Notes: generated by a model not told the origin, from the letters alone. A DNA stretch of 64,000 nt from Flavobacterium sp. Root420 (GCF_001427905.1 NZ_LMEF01000032.1:232401-296400); one strand, 5' to 3'; counted from the stretch's first letter, positions 43,157-53,104 are shown. Translations and numbers: made by a program.

Positions 43157-43245
43157 ATGGGCGTTGCCTCCGGCCGGGCTGTCCGCTGTATCTTTTTGTT
43201 TTTAAAGAAAAAACAAAAAGGATGCCGCTCCCATCCCTAACGCAG
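43157..43245. repeat. hairpin element family, copy 2
   Basis: CCGCTGTATCTTTTTGTTTTT pairs around a 4-nt loop with AAAAAACAAAAAGGAT (43180-43222). GCGTTG on the left and TAACGC on the right form an outer pair. The arms TCCGCTGTATC and AAGGATGCCGC match the copy at 37311. Confidence 0.65.
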
Positions 43246-43330
43246 TCTTAGGTAAGTTGATGTTTACGATTTTAATTTTTCAAATAAATCTATTTTAATC
43301 TGCCAAATCTGCGTGAAATCAAAATCGATA

Positions 43331-45820
43331 TTAATCCAAAACATTAAGTATTTTCAACCCAAATACAACCCCATTTTGTTGAACTCCGCCATGATAGGAA
43401 TGTACGTAATCAACTCTGAATAATTTAAATTTTCCAAAACCTAAATTGTCTAAACCAATTGTGAACTCAGAATAAGGTTTTCTATCTGGAATTGCTAACG
43501 AGTGAAATCCAATATTCATTGTTGATTTTAATAAATTCAATAGCGGAATCTTATTCATAATAAAACCGGTATCATTATGTTCCAGATGCATTTCAAAATA
43601 ACTATCGTTTGTGCTATTAGCGTAATATGGCATTAAGTTAAAGACATTCAAATAGCGATCACTTGTTCCGATGTGTGTTTGGTTTCCGTTAAAATGTCTG
43701 TAATCTATAAAAGAGATATTTTCCGCATTAAAAAATTTCCCGGCCTTGAAATTCATTCCCAAAAGACCTTTATTTCCTAATGATAAATCATATTGTACTG
43801 ATGCGCCAACTCTTTCAAATTCATACTTCTTCTCACTTGCCGCAAAAGCCTTTTCGAAAACTAAATATACTGTGGGATACTTTTCATCTTTGATATTATA
43901 TCTCCCATCAGGTCTTGAAATGTATTTGTTTCCGAAATTAATTCTTGCAGTTAAAGCTGTTTTAAACAAATGATGCTGATCAAAAGCTGGGGTTGTAAAG
44001 TCATCGGGCGCTAAAGGATTGTTTGATGAATAAGTATCATCTTTTTTAAAGAAAGAATAATCCGTAGTATTAAAAAGAGGTTTTCGTTGTTCGTAAGCCA
44101 CTCTCGCATTCAAATTTATACCGTTTGCAACATCTTGAGAATAGTTGATTTGAGCAAATTCTAAATTGTATAACTTCATATAATTGTCTTTGAAAAATAA
44201 AGAACTTATAGAATTGACAAATTTGCTGATAGGTTCTGCACCATTAAATTGCGTTGTTTTTGTTCCTCCTGAAGCCCAAATTGTAGCATAATTGATAGTG
44301 TTGAATCGATGGCTGAATTGTCCGGTTACTCGAAAACGTTCGTCTGAAAATCCGTAATTAAAAGTGGTGCTTATAGAAGTGCTTTTTCCTTCTTCTTCAT
44401 TCCATTTTCTAAAAGAAAAGCCCGTATCAAAATTAAAGCCCTGAACGGTATTAAAACTTAATGAAGTCAGGTGTAAAAGTCCTTTATAATCAAAAGAATA
44501 TTTTTTAAAGGTGTTTTTATAATCGTAACCCATTAAAACATCCCAAACTTTAAATTTGTTGTTTTTAGCATCTATTGAATCAGTATATTTTCTGGATTTA
44601 CGAATGGTTAATAGACTATCTTTTTTGGTATAATCGGTACTTTCTTCAATAGTCAACGGGATTGGGCGGATTTCGTTCCAAAAAGCATCATCTTTTTTAT
44701 TGGCATTGGCTTCAAAAGCTACAATTTCATTTCCAAAAGTTTTCTTTTCAAATGAATCCGGAAATTCATAATTGGAATAAACATAATTGAATTTCCCGGA
44801 GAATTTAATTCCAAAAATGCCAGCATTAAATGAAAGAGTTTGCGCATTTTTAGACCAGATTTTATTCTTCGAATTATAGCTGAAACTCTGTTTTAAAGTC
44901 ATAATTTCAGTAAATTCATTTTTCATTCGGTAGCCTTTAATGTCTAAATCTATCGCATAAATGGCAAAACTATCATCGACAATATAGATATAACCTTCAA
45001 AAACGGGCTCTTTGTCGCGTTTTGGTGTGACTTTTATTTTGTTGATTTGTTGATTGTTGTCATCAAAAAAAGTTCCTTCCAATTTGTATTTGTAATAATT
45101 GAAAGCATTATCGGCAATAGGAGAGATGAGCTTAACGTCGAAGTCTAAATTATTTTCGTAAAAATCGTAAGTTGATAAACTGGCCGTGTTATAGCTGTAG
45201 CCATTATTGTTTCCGGAGATTTTAGAAGCGATGATTTTCTCTTTTAGTTTGTTGGGTTTTTCAAAAGAAATTTCCGAAATGGTTTCTGATAAATATAAAA
45301 TTCCCGTTCCGGTCGAATCTAAATTGGAGGCCATGTCTTCGCCAAGATCGACTTTTTGACCAAGGATTTTTTTGGGAAGATCTTTAACTTTAAACATTCC
45401 TTTTGAATAAAAATCAGCTGTGTAGCGTGCAGTTTTATCAGAATTCTGTTTTTTGTTTGCAATGGCACTTTTTATAATTGCGTTTGCCGGATTATTTTTT
45501 GGGTCAATGATAACTTCATTTAATGCAAAACTTTCTTCCTGGAGTTTCACATCTAAAATTACCGTTTTTGAATTTGAAGAGACTGCTACTTTTAGGGTTT
45601 TAAAACCTAAATACTGAAACGTAATTTTGTTTTTGCCAACTTCTTTTACGTTGAGTTGATAATTTCCCTGCTCGTTTGAGGTTGTACTCGTATAAGTGTT
45701 TTCTTCAAAAACAGAAACAAAAGGCAAAGGATTTCCTTTTTCATCCGTTATGGTTCCTTTGATTTGAGCAAAGTTGGAAAGCGAAAAAAATAAAAAGGCA
45801 AATAAAGTATAGTTTCTCAT
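43331..45820 (-). CDS. DUF5686 outer-membrane protein with regulatory-like domain
   Basis: About 829 aa from the ATG at 45820 (signal peptide ends LSNFAQ). An N-terminal carboxypeptidase-regulatory-like domain (IKGTITDEKGNPLPFVSVF) at about 20-100 is followed by the DUF5686 region and a long beta-barrel ending in QNGVVFGLKILNVLD. Proteins of this group are outer-membrane and TonB-receptor-like but lack a plug; function unknown. It is convergent with the CDF gene and has its own promoter. Confidence 0.82.
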   Translation of the reverse strand: MRNYTLFAFLFFSLSNFAQIKGTITDEKGNPLPFVSVFEENTYTSTTSNEQGNYQLNVKEVGKNKITFQYLGFKTLKVAVSSNSKTVILDVKLQEESFALNEVIIDPKNNPANAIIKSAIANKKQNSDKTARYTADFYSKGMFKVKDLPKKILGQKVDLGEDMASNLDSTGTGILYLSETISEISFEKPNKLKEKIIASKISGNNNGYSYNTASLSTYDFYENNLDFDVKLISPIADNAFNYYKYKLEGTFFDDNNQQINKIKVTPKRDKEPVFEGYIYIVDDSFAIYAIDLDIKGYRMKNEFTEIMTLKQSFSYNSKNKIWSKNAQTLSFNAGIFGIKFSGKFNYVYSNYEFPDSFEKKTFGNEIVAFEANANKKDDAFWNEIRPIPLTIEESTDYTKKDSLLTIRKSRKYTDSIDAKNNKFKVWDVLMGYDYKNTFKKYSFDYKGLLHLTSLSFNTVQGFNFDTGFSFRKWNEEEGKSTSISTTFNYGFSDERFRVTGQFSHRFNTINYATIWASGGTKTTQFNGAEPISKFVNSISSLFFKDNYMKLYNLEFAQINYSQDVANGINLNARVAYEQRKPLFNTTDYSFFKKDDTYSSNNPLAPDDFTTPAFDQHHLFKTALTARINFGNKYISRPDGRYNIKDEKYPTVYLVFEKAFAASEKKYEFERVGASVQYDLSLGNKGLLGMNFKAGKFFNAENISFIDYRHFNGNQTHIGTSDRYLNVFNLMPYYANSTNDSYFEMHLEHNDTGFIMNKIPLLNLLKSTMNIGFHSLAIPDRKPYSEFTIGLDNLGFGKFKLFRVDYVHSYHGGVQQNGVVFGLKILNVLD

Positions 45821-45933
45821 GAAAGTTTTTTCTCTCACAAAAATAGAATAAGTTAAAAGCGAGCTTATTAATAATTTGTTAAATTGTATATCAGGCTGAG
45901 CGTCTTGAAATTTAGGAAGAAGACCTTCTATAT

Positions 45934-46347
45934 TTACAGAAAAGACTGAATCGCTAATTCATAGCTTTTTAATCCAAAGCCTAAAATTACGCCTTTTGCA
46001 TTTCCTGACAAATACGATTGGTGTCTGAAGCTTTCGCGTGCATACGTATTCGAAATGTGGACTTCGACTACTGGAGTTGTAATGGCTTTCATAGCGTCGC
46101 CTAAACCTATAGAAGTGTGTGTGTACGCCCCGGCATTCAAAATGATGCCATCAAATGTAAAACCAACTTCCTGAATTTTTCCAATCAATTCGCCTTCAAT
46201 GTTACTTTGATAGTATGAAAGTTCAACGTTTGGAAATTTATGTTCCAATCTTTCGAAATAATCTTCAAAAGTTTGGCTTCCGTAAACTTCCGGTTCTCTT
46301 TTTCCTAAAAGATTCAAATTTGGTCCGTTGATGATGCAGATTTTCAT
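45934..46347 (-). CDS. aroQ: type II 3-dehydroquinate dehydratase
   Basis: Shikimate-pathway enzyme, 137 aa from the ATG at 46347 (MKICIINGPNLNLLGKREPE). Catalytic signature: the Arg and Tyr in LLGKREPEVYG, the NAGAYTHTSIGLGDA block (about 73-87), and EVHISNTYARESFRHQSYL with the catalytic His. An N-terminal extension in frame is rejected because aroQ starts at this Met throughout the family. Confidence 0.95.
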   Translation of the reverse strand: MKICIINGPNLNLLGKREPEVYGSQTFEDYFERLEHKFPNVELSYYQSNIEGELIGKIQEVGFTFDGIILNAGAYTHTSIGLGDAMKAITTPVVEVHISNTYARESFRHQSYLSGNAKGVILGFGLKSYELAIQSFL

Positions 46348-46424
46348 AAGTAATTTAAGTTTTATTAAGTGATTTGAATTCATTTTACACTTTACAGAAA
46401 ACATTTCACAAGAGTGTAAAAATA

Positions 46425-46456
46425 AAAAAACCGTTCTAATTAATAGAACGGTTTTT
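46425..46456 (-). terminator. terminator of the leftward porin gene
   Basis: ACCGTTCTA (46430-46438) pairs with TAGAACGGT (46444-46452), A/T tracts on both sides. Confidence 0.85.
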
Positions 46457-46478
46457 ATAAAACTATGTGATATTCTTT

Positions 46479-47039
46479 TTAGAACATGAATCCAGCTGAA
46501 ATTTGTACAGTTGAATTTTTAACGTCTGCATTTTTAGAAGCTTCTGTTAATCCTAAACCGTAACGTCCCTGAACGAAAAAGTTTTTTGTAATCTTAAATC
46601 CAACTCCTGCATTAAGTCCAAATTCAAATGTTTCTGCATCTTTTACATCGAAGTCATTTTTTTCGCTTAATAGAAAAGAAGCTTGTGGTCCTACTTCTAA
46701 ACTAAATGAATCAGTTAAGTAAAATTTAGCCATTACCGGAATAGATAAATACCCAAGTTCATTTTTAAATTCGTCAACTGCATTTTTGTAAGTTGCTCCT
46801 TGTGTAGAATATAAAAGTTCTGGCTGAACAGAAAATTTGTCTAACAACTTAATTTCTGCAACAAGACCTGCATGATAACTTGTGATACCATCTTTGTCAA
46901 ATGCTACACCTTGCATGGATGCATCTCCAGTTTGGCTAGCGAAATTTACCCCAGCCTTAACACCGATTTGTAGTAACTGGGCTTGTATTGTAGCTGATGT
47001 TGCAATGAACAGTACAGCTGCTAAAAGTATCTTTTTCAT
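46479..47039 (-). CDS. porin-family outer-membrane barrel (paralogue A)
   Basis: A 186-residue exported eight-stranded barrel-like protein: signal peptide MKKILLAAVLFIATSATIQAQ and paired strands FSVQPELLYSTQGATYKN, LSIPVMAKFYLTDSFSLEVG and a final FFVQGRYGLGLTEA. It resembles the gene at 47540 throughout; both belong to the PorT-like/outer membrane beta-barrel group. Function unknown. Confidence 0.8.
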   Translation of the reverse strand: MKKILLAAVLFIATSATIQAQLLQIGVKAGVNFASQTGDASMQGVAFDKDGITSYHAGLVAEIKLLDKFSVQPELLYSTQGATYKNAVDEFKNELGYLSIPVMAKFYLTDSFSLEVGPQASFLLSEKNDFDVKDAETFEFGLNAGVGFKITKNFFVQGRYGLGLTEASKNADVKNSTVQISAGFMF

Positions 47040-47499
47040 AATTGTTTTTTTAAATTAAAAATTGTTTTCTACAGGTTAAAACTACAGATTTTATATTTTA
47101 TTGTTTTATATTTTAGATTAAATAATTAATAAAATTCTGATTTAATTAGTGACTTAGATGAATTTTGTTTGTGAAATCAGTTTAAAATATTGTTTTACAG
47201 TGTCTTAATTTTGGATATTAAAATGTCTTTTTCTATTGTTTTTTCAACTTTAATGATTTGTTTTTAATAAGTAAATTTTTACTTAATTAATTTAATTTGT
47301 GAAAAACTTAAGTATTATACAGGCTGGTTTTGATGAAATTTTAAGTATTTTTAGTGTGCCTTAGTTTTTTTTAAAATGCCCACTAGTCTTGTTTTAAAAG
47401 ATAAATAGCTTTAGTACTGCTTTTATATTAGTAAGATTTTTATAGCTTTTACGTATTTTTTTATTTAAAAACAATTATTTTTTTTATTAAGTAAATTTT

Positions 47500-47507
47500 T
47501 ATATTTG
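47500..47507 (+). promoter_or_regulatory. TATATTTG -7 box of paralogue B
   Basis: Exact TAnnTTTG match, 33 bp before the start codon. The rest of the 500-bp divergent intergenic region (47040-47539) is strongly A/T-rich with no gene or repeat I can support. Confidence 0.5.
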
Positions 47508-47539
47508 ACATATTAATTTTAACTCAAAATCAAATAAAA

Positions 47540-48115
47540 ATGAAAAGAATTTTTTTAATTGCGTTTGCAGTAATGACATTTGGATTGGCAAATGCTCAAC
47601 AAACAAGGTTTGGAATAAAAGGAGGTCTTAACGTAACAAGTTTTTCAGGAGGAAATTATGACGATGCTAAATCTTTGGTAGGTTTTCAGCTTGGTGGTTT
47701 TGCCGAAATTAAAATTATTGAAAGATTAGCTATTCAGCCAGAGGTTTTGTTTTCGACACAAGGAGCTCAGCTGGAGGATTCTTTTGGTGATTTTGATACT
47801 AAATTGAATTACATAAATATTCCTGTTTTGGCTAAATTTTATATTACAAAACAGTTTACTGTAGAAGCAGGGCCACAATTAGGATTTTTAGTGTCAGCTA
47901 AAACTGAAGGTGATGATGTTAAAGATAGTTTTAAATCTGTAGATACTGGATTTAATTTTGGAGCTGGATACAATTTTACAGATAATGTTTCTGTGAACCT
48001 TCGTTATACTGTAGGTTTATCTAATATCGCGGATTATGATGCTGATGATGTTGATGAGTATTTTGATAGTCCAAAAAATAGTGTTTTAGCATTGACTTTA
48101 GGATATAAATTCTAA
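47540..48115 (+). CDS. porin-family outer-membrane barrel (paralogue B)
   Basis: A 191-residue exported barrel with signal peptide ending LANAQ. Strand blocks LAIQPEVLFSTQGAQLED and YINIPVLAKFYITKQFTVEA match those of paralogue A, so the pair arose by duplication and was placed divergently. Function unknown. Its own terminator follows. Confidence 0.82.
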   Translation: MKRIFLIAFAVMTFGLANAQQTRFGIKGGLNVTSFSGGNYDDAKSLVGFQLGGFAEIKIIERLAIQPEVLFSTQGAQLEDSFGDFDTKLNYINIPVLAKFYITKQFTVEAGPQLGFLVSAKTEGDDVKDSFKSVDTGFNFGAGYNFTDNVSVNLRYTVGLSNIADYDADDVDEYFDSPKNSVLALTLGYKF

Positions 48116-48135
48116 AGTTTGTAAAAAGATATTTT

Positions 48136-48166
48136 AAAAACCTTCCTAATTCAGGGAGGTTTTTTT
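48136..48166 (+). terminator. terminator of paralogue B
   Basis: CCTTCC (48141-48146) pairs with GGGAGG (48154-48159) including one G-T pair, with A and T tracts. Confidence 0.75.
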
Positions 48167-48194
48167 ATGCCTAAAAATCACTTACTTTGTAAAT

Positions 48195-49091
48195 ATGAAT
48201 TGGAACAAATACATAAAAGATTATCAATCGTATTTGCGAATCGAAAGAGGTTTGTCTAAAAACACGATCGAAAATTATGGTTTCGATATTGAACGCCTTT
48301 GTCTTTTTTTAGAAGTAAATAAAATCGAAGTTTCTCCATTAAAAATTACTGATGAAACGGTACAGCAATTCATTTATGCAGTTTCAAAAGAAGTAAATCC
48401 ACGTTCTCAGGCGCGCATTATTTCCGGATTAAAAAGTTTTTTTAATTATTTGGTTTTTGAAGACTATAGAGTTGATAATCCTTTGGAATTAATTGAAACT
48501 CCTAAAACAGGCCGCAAATTACCGGACACTTTAGCGGTTCAGGAAATTGATGCTTTGATTGCAGCAATCGATTTAAGTTCAAATGAAGGCGAACGAAATC
48601 GTGCAATGCTGGAAACTTTATACGGTTGCGGGCTCCGGGTTTCAGAACTCGTTTCCCTCAAAATTTCTGATTTGTTTTTTGATGAAGGATTTATAAAAAT
48701 AACAGGAAAGGGAAATAAGGAGCGTTTTGTTCCAATTGGGAAATTGACACAAAAATACATACAGATTTATCAGAATGAAATTCGAGGTAATGTAACGATT
48801 AAAAAAGGGTGCGAAGACACTCTGTTTTTAAATCGAAGAGGGAATCAATTAACACGTGCCATGATTTTTACGATTATAAAGGATTTGGCTGTAAAAATAG
48901 GTCTTAAAAAAAATATTAGTCCGCATACTTTGCGTCATTCTTTTGCAACCCATTTATTAGAAAATGGTGCTGATTTAAGATCTATTCAATTAATGCTGGG
49001 TCATGAATCGATTACAACTACTGAAATTTATGTGCATTTGGATAGAAGTTTTTTAAAAGAAGTCATGCATTCGTTTCATCCCAGAAAATAA
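48195..49091 (+). CDS. xerD: site-specific tyrosine recombinase XerD-type
   Basis: A 298-residue tyrosine recombinase for chromosome dimer resolution at dif. The catalytic set is complete: Arg148 (CGLRVSEL), Lys172 (TGKGNKERF), His244 and Arg247 (SPHTLRHSF), His270 (MLGHESI) and nucleophile Tyr279 (TTTEIYVHLD). The N-terminal SAM-like core-binding domain is intact. Full length and not phage-associated. XerC versus XerD cannot be settled from sequence alone. Confidence 0.92.
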   Translation: MNWNKYIKDYQSYLRIERGLSKNTIENYGFDIERLCLFLEVNKIEVSPLKITDETVQQFIYAVSKEVNPRSQARIISGLKSFFNYLVFEDYRVDNPLELIETPKTGRKLPDTLAVQEIDALIAAIDLSSNEGERNRAMLETLYGCGLRVSELVSLKISDLFFDEGFIKITGKGNKERFVPIGKLTQKYIQIYQNEIRGNVTIKKGCEDTLFLNRRGNQLTRAMIFTIIKDLAVKIGLKKNISPHTLRHSFATHLLENGADLRSIQLMLGHESITTTEIYVHLDRSFLKEVMHSFHPRK

Positions 49092-49233
49092 TTTTTTCCG
49101 GAGGGACACTTTTTTATCTTAAAAAATTAATATCTTGTATGATTATTTTCTATTAAATGCAGGTATTATCGACTAACTGCATCTTTTTGATTTAAAAATG
49201 ATTTAATCATTCAAATTACATAAAAAGTATTAT

Positions 49234-50760
49234 ATGGTTTTTGATTTATATGAGAATGAGGATTGCCTGGAAGTTAATAATTTTTATAAAAAATTGTTGG
49301 CCGAAATGCCCGATTTACTTTTTCAGTTTATAATAGACAAAAACAATAATTACTCTTTTCCACTTGTCAGTAAATCTGCTGATGATATTTTCGAGATTTC
49401 GGCTGCAGAGTTTACAAATGATATTAAACTCATTATATACGACAGAATTTTTCCTTCTGACAGGGAACTTTTTTTTCAATCTTTAGTTAAAGCGCGTAAG
49501 CAAGTAAAACCCTGGGAAGTAGAATTCAGAGCAGTTTTGCCAAAGAAAGGTTTGCGTTGGTTTAAGATCTCATCTAAAACCGAAAAGTTTTCTGCTGACA
49601 GTGATAGTATTAGCTTTTTTGGGCATGTTTCTGATATTACCGAGTTGAAGGATAAGGAAGAAAAATTACGTATTTCTGAAGAGCGATTCCAGTTTGCTCT
49701 TGATGCGTCAACAGTTGGTATTTGGGACTGGGATATGGTTACTAATAGGGTTTTCTATTCTTCATTATCACTTAAAATTCTGGAATTAGAATCAACAGAT
49801 ATTTTTGATGATCCTGAGCGTTGGGATAAAATCGTTCATCCCGATGATCTTCCAAAATATTACTCCGATATTCAGGAACACTTTGATAATAAAATACCTT
49901 ATTATGAAAATTACCATCGTGTAATGACTTCAAGCGGTAATTATAAATGGATTTTGGATCGCGGAAAAGTAATTAAACGAGATGAAAACGGAAAACCATT
50001 GCGTGTGTTAGGAACGCATACAGATATTTCTTTGCAGAAAGAAAAAGAGTTAGAGATCGTAAAAACGATGAAATTATATAGTGACCAAAATAGCCGCTTG
50101 CTAAATTTTTCGCATATAGTTTCACATAACTTAAATACGCAGGCAGGAAATATAAAATCAATTTTAGACTTTATTGATGCCGATGTAGATAAGCAAACTA
50201 TTAACGAAATGTTATTACATTTAAGAACGGTTTCTAATGATTTGAATGATACTATTTCGAATTTAACTCAAATTGTAAAAACGCAAAGCAATATTAATAT
50301 TGCTGTTGTTCCTTTGAAACTTTGCGAGTACATAGAAAAAACAATAACAACGATAAAAGGGTATGATAAACAGAAGAATGTTACGGTTGTAAATAATGTC
50401 CCGAATTATTTGACTATTAATTTTAATCCTGCGTATCTTGAGAGTGTTTTATTGAATTTTACCACAAATGCTATTAAATATGCTCATCCGGATCGGGATC
50501 CAATTGTTGTTTTTGATTTTGCGATTGAACCTGAAGGTCAAAAATCATTAAAAATTACAGATAATGGTTTGGGTATAGATTTGGCCGTGCATGGCGATTT
50601 ATTATTTGGTATGTATAAAACCTTTCATAAACATGAAGAAGCACGCGGAATTGGGTTATATATTACCAGAAATCAAATAGAGGCCATGAAAGGAAGTATT
50701 TCTGTTGAAAGCCAAGTAGGAGTGGGAACGAGTTTTAAGATTGTATTTAGTGATCTTTAA
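49234..50760 (+). CDS. PAS-domain sensor histidine kinase
   Basis: A 508-residue cytoplasmic kinase without membrane helices. Two PAS modules lie at about 15-140 and 150-270 (the second with WDWDMVTNRVFYS and WILDRGKVIKRDENG). The phosphoacceptor H-box is SHIVSHNLNTQAG at about 290-302, followed by the ATPase domain with N-box FTTNAIKYAHPD, G1 DNGLGIDL and G2 RGIGLYITRNQIE. No response regulator is adjacent, so it is an orphan; partner unknown. Confidence 0.87.
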   Translation: MVFDLYENEDCLEVNNFYKKLLAEMPDLLFQFIIDKNNNYSFPLVSKSADDIFEISAAEFTNDIKLIIYDRIFPSDRELFFQSLVKARKQVKPWEVEFRAVLPKKGLRWFKISSKTEKFSADSDSISFFGHVSDITELKDKEEKLRISEERFQFALDASTVGIWDWDMVTNRVFYSSLSLKILELESTDIFDDPERWDKIVHPDDLPKYYSDIQEHFDNKIPYYENYHRVMTSSGNYKWILDRGKVIKRDENGKPLRVLGTHTDISLQKEKELEIVKTMKLYSDQNSRLLNFSHIVSHNLNTQAGNIKSILDFIDADVDKQTINEMLLHLRTVSNDLNDTISNLTQIVKTQSNINIAVVPLKLCEYIEKTITTIKGYDKQKNVTVVNNVPNYLTINFNPAYLESVLLNFTTNAIKYAHPDRDPIVVFDFAIEPEGQKSLKITDNGLGIDLAVHGDLLFGMYKTFHKHEEARGIGLYITRNQIEAMKGSISVESQVGVGTSFKIVFSDL

Positions 50761-50815
50761 GGGCTGACAGTGTCGCGGTAGAGATTGAACCGGATACCAT
50801 TTTATATAAACATAG

Positions 50816-50837
50816 CCAACGGTGTTTCAACCGTTGG
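50816..50837. repeat. CCAACGGT/ACCGTTGG inverted repeat
   Basis: Perfect 8-bp arms around a 6-nt loop in the convergent gap between the kinase gene and rny. Confidence 0.7.
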
Positions 50838-50974
50838 GACGCAAACATTATCATAGTCGTAATCCCAAGGTTAAAATCTCGGGCTATAATGGAAATAAGG
50901 AGAATTTCACTGACGTAAGAAATATTTAGTTTTCATTTATAGGACTTCACAGGTTTCGGATGAATGCCAAAATA

Positions 50975-51020
50975 TAAAAACAACAAAGGCTATCTTTTAA
51001 GATAGCCTTTGTTGTTTTTA
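50975..51020 (-). terminator. terminator of rny (22-bp stem)
   Basis: TAAAAACAACAAAGGCTATC plus TT (50975-50996) pairs perfectly with its complement (50999-51020) over a 2-nt centre. Very long and symmetric, so usable in both directions. Confidence 0.9.
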
Positions 51021-51033
51021 TAAGGAAAGGAGA

Positions 51034-52596
51034 TTACTTCGCAATATTAACTGCTCTGGTTTCTCTAATTACTGTTACTTTAACCTGACCTGGATAAGTC
51101 ATTTCAGTCTGGATTTTTTGTGAAATCTCGAAAGATAAGTTAGCTGCATTATCATCAGAAACTTTTTCGCTTTCTACGATTACACGAAGCTCTCTACCAG
51201 CCTGAATTGCATAAGCATTTTTAACACCTGTAAATCCGTAAGCTACTTCTTCAAGATCTTTCAAACGTTGGATATAAGAATCTAAAACCTGACGTCTTGC
51301 TCCTGGTCTTGCTCCTGAAATAGCATCACAAACCTGAATAATTGGTGACAATAATGATTTCATTTCGATTTCGTCGTGGTGAGCTCCAATTGCATTGCAA
51401 ACTTCTTCTTTCTCACCATATTTTTCAGCCCATTGCATACCTAGTAAAGCGTGAGGTAAATCACTTTCAGTATCCGGCACTTTTCCAATATCGTGAAGTA
51501 AACCAGCTCTTTTAGCTAATTTTACATTTAAACCTAATTCGGCTGCCATGATACCACAAAGTTTAGAAACTTCTCTTGAGTGTTGTAATAAGTTTTGTCC
51601 GTAAGAAGAACGGTATTTCATTCTACCTACAACTTTAATCAATTCAGGATGTAATCCATGAATTCCTAAGTCAATAACTGTACGCTTACCAACTTCGATA
51701 ATTTCATCATCAATTTGTTTAGCTGTTTTAGCAACAACCTCTTCAATTCTTGCCGGGTGAATACGTCCGTCAGTTACCAATTTGTGTAATGACAAACGAG
51801 CAATTTCTCTACGTACAGGATCAAAACAAGAAAGGATAATAGCTTCCGGTGTGTCATCAACAATGATTTCAACTCCGGTTGCAGCTTCAAGAGCTCTAAT
51901 GTTACGACCTTCACGTCCAATGATTCTACCTTTTACATCATCTGATTCAATGTTAAATACAGAAACGCAATTCTCTACTGCTTCTTCTGTTCCAACTCTT
52001 TGAATCGTATTGATGATAATTTTCTTTGCTTCTTGTTGCGCTGTAAGTTTTGCCTCTTCAATAGTGTCCTGAATATGAGACATAGCTTTACTCTTAGCTT
52101 CAGCTTTTAAGCCTTCCACTAATTGTTCTTTTGCTTCTTCAGCAGAAAGCCCTGAAATTACTTCTAGCTGTTGTAATTGGCTTTTATGTAGTTTGTCAAC
52201 TTCAGCTTGTTTTTTGTCTAAAACTTCAATTTTGTTATCGTATTCTAAAGTTTTAGCTTCGAAATCATCATTTACTTTTTTAGCTTTTGAAAGCTCATTT
52301 GATATTTGTGATTCTTTATCGCGAACTCTTTTTTCTACTTCAGCAACTTTTTTGTCTCTGGCCAAAATAACTTGTTCGTGTTCGGCTTTCAATTCGATAA
52401 AACGTTCTTTTGCCTGAAGGATTTTATCTTTTTTAATATTTTCTGCTTCTAAATTAGCATCTTTTAAAATGGAAGCTGCTTCTTTTTTTGCGTTTTTTAT
52501 GAGATTAGAAATATTACTTTTTTCGATAATTTTAGCTATTCCAAAACCTGCTGTAATACCTATAATACCTGAAATAATGATCGTTATGATGTCCAT
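51034..52596 (-). CDS. rny: ribonuclease Y
   Basis: Membrane-anchored endoribonuclease that starts mRNA turnover; 520 aa. An N-terminal transmembrane segment (about 4-22), a long coiled coil (about 40-200), a KH domain with GRIIGREGRNIRALEAATG and an HD domain with LLHDIGKVPD are in the standard order. The C-terminus ends in the usual TYPGQVKVTVIRETRAV. It is the last gene of zapA - 6S RNA - rny. Confidence 0.95.
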   Translation of the reverse strand: MDIITIIISGIIGITAGFGIAKIIEKSNISNLIKNAKKEAASILKDANLEAENIKKDKILQAKERFIELKAEHEQVILARDKKVAEVEKRVRDKESQISNELSKAKKVNDDFEAKTLEYDNKIEVLDKKQAEVDKLHKSQLQQLEVISGLSAEEAKEQLVEGLKAEAKSKAMSHIQDTIEEAKLTAQQEAKKIIINTIQRVGTEEAVENCVSVFNIESDDVKGRIIGREGRNIRALEAATGVEIIVDDTPEAIILSCFDPVRREIARLSLHKLVTDGRIHPARIEEVVAKTAKQIDDEIIEVGKRTVIDLGIHGLHPELIKVVGRMKYRSSYGQNLLQHSREVSKLCGIMAAELGLNVKLAKRAGLLHDIGKVPDTESDLPHALLGMQWAEKYGEKEEVCNAIGAHHDEIEMKSLLSPIIQVCDAISGARPGARRQVLDSYIQRLKDLEEVAYGFTGVKNAYAIQAGRELRVIVESEKVSDDNAANLSFEISQKIQTEMTYPGQVKVTVIRETRAVNIAK

Positions 52597-52616
52597 GTTT
52601 GTTTAAATTTATATAT

Positions 52617-52778
52617 AAAAAAAGCCTACATTAATTGCTTGAATAAACTCGTAAAGACAAGTTTTGAGCTAACTCACTGTTCAAGTTTCCAAGCCGAAGC
52701 ATGGCATACTATAGTAGCGACGATTTGCTCATTCTAAATTGTTAGTGTTGAGTTTACCAATTGTGAACTAATGTAGGC
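52617..52778 (-). ncRNA. ssrS: 6S RNA (6S-Flavo type)
   Basis: On the minus strand the region opens with GCCTACATTA (52778-52769) and closes with its complement TAATGTAGGC (52633-52624) followed by a T run, giving a long interrupted hairpin of about 155 nt. The position between zapA and rny and the single long stem with internal bulges match 6S RNA, a global regulator that binds RNA polymerase holoenzyme. Assignment is by location and shape, not by a covariance-model search. Confidence 0.75.
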
Positions 52779-52804
52779 AGTATCTTAGTTTCTGTAAAGA
52801 ACGT

Positions 52805-53098
52805 TTAATTTTCGAGATATTGATCTAATAGCGAATTTAATCTTTTAATTCTTTCGATGGTCTCTTCGCCATCGATCGCGTTATCAATTTGTTTTTGTTC
52901 AACCTGTGATGCAAATTGCAGTGCACACATAGCTAATACATCTTGTTTGTCACGAACCGCGTAACTTTCTTCGAATTGCTTAATCATAGCATCAATTTTT
53001 TTAGAAGCACTTCTAAGTCCTTCTTCCTGAGCGGGTTCAACCGTTAACGGATAAACGCGGTCTGCAATTGATATTTTAATTCTAAGCTTTCCGTCCAT
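52805..53098 (-). CDS. zapA: cell division protein ZapA
   Basis: A 97-residue FtsZ-ring-associated protein: N-terminal beta hairpin (LRIKISIADRVYPLTVEPAQ) and the long helix with ALQFASQVEQ. It precedes the 6S RNA and follows the coiled-coil gene by 6 bp, the usual division-related group in this phylum. Confidence 0.88.
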   Translation of the reverse strand: MDGKLRIKISIADRVYPLTVEPAQEEGLRSASKKIDAMIKQFEESYAVRDKQDVLAMCALQFASQVEQKQIDNAIDGEETIERIKRLNSLLDQYLEN

Positions 53099-53104
53099 GT
53101 TTTT

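Noticed and set aside
48195..49091. Integrase of a mobile element
   Set aside because: Size and motifs fit the housekeeping XerC/D recombinase, and there are no att repeats or phage genes around it.
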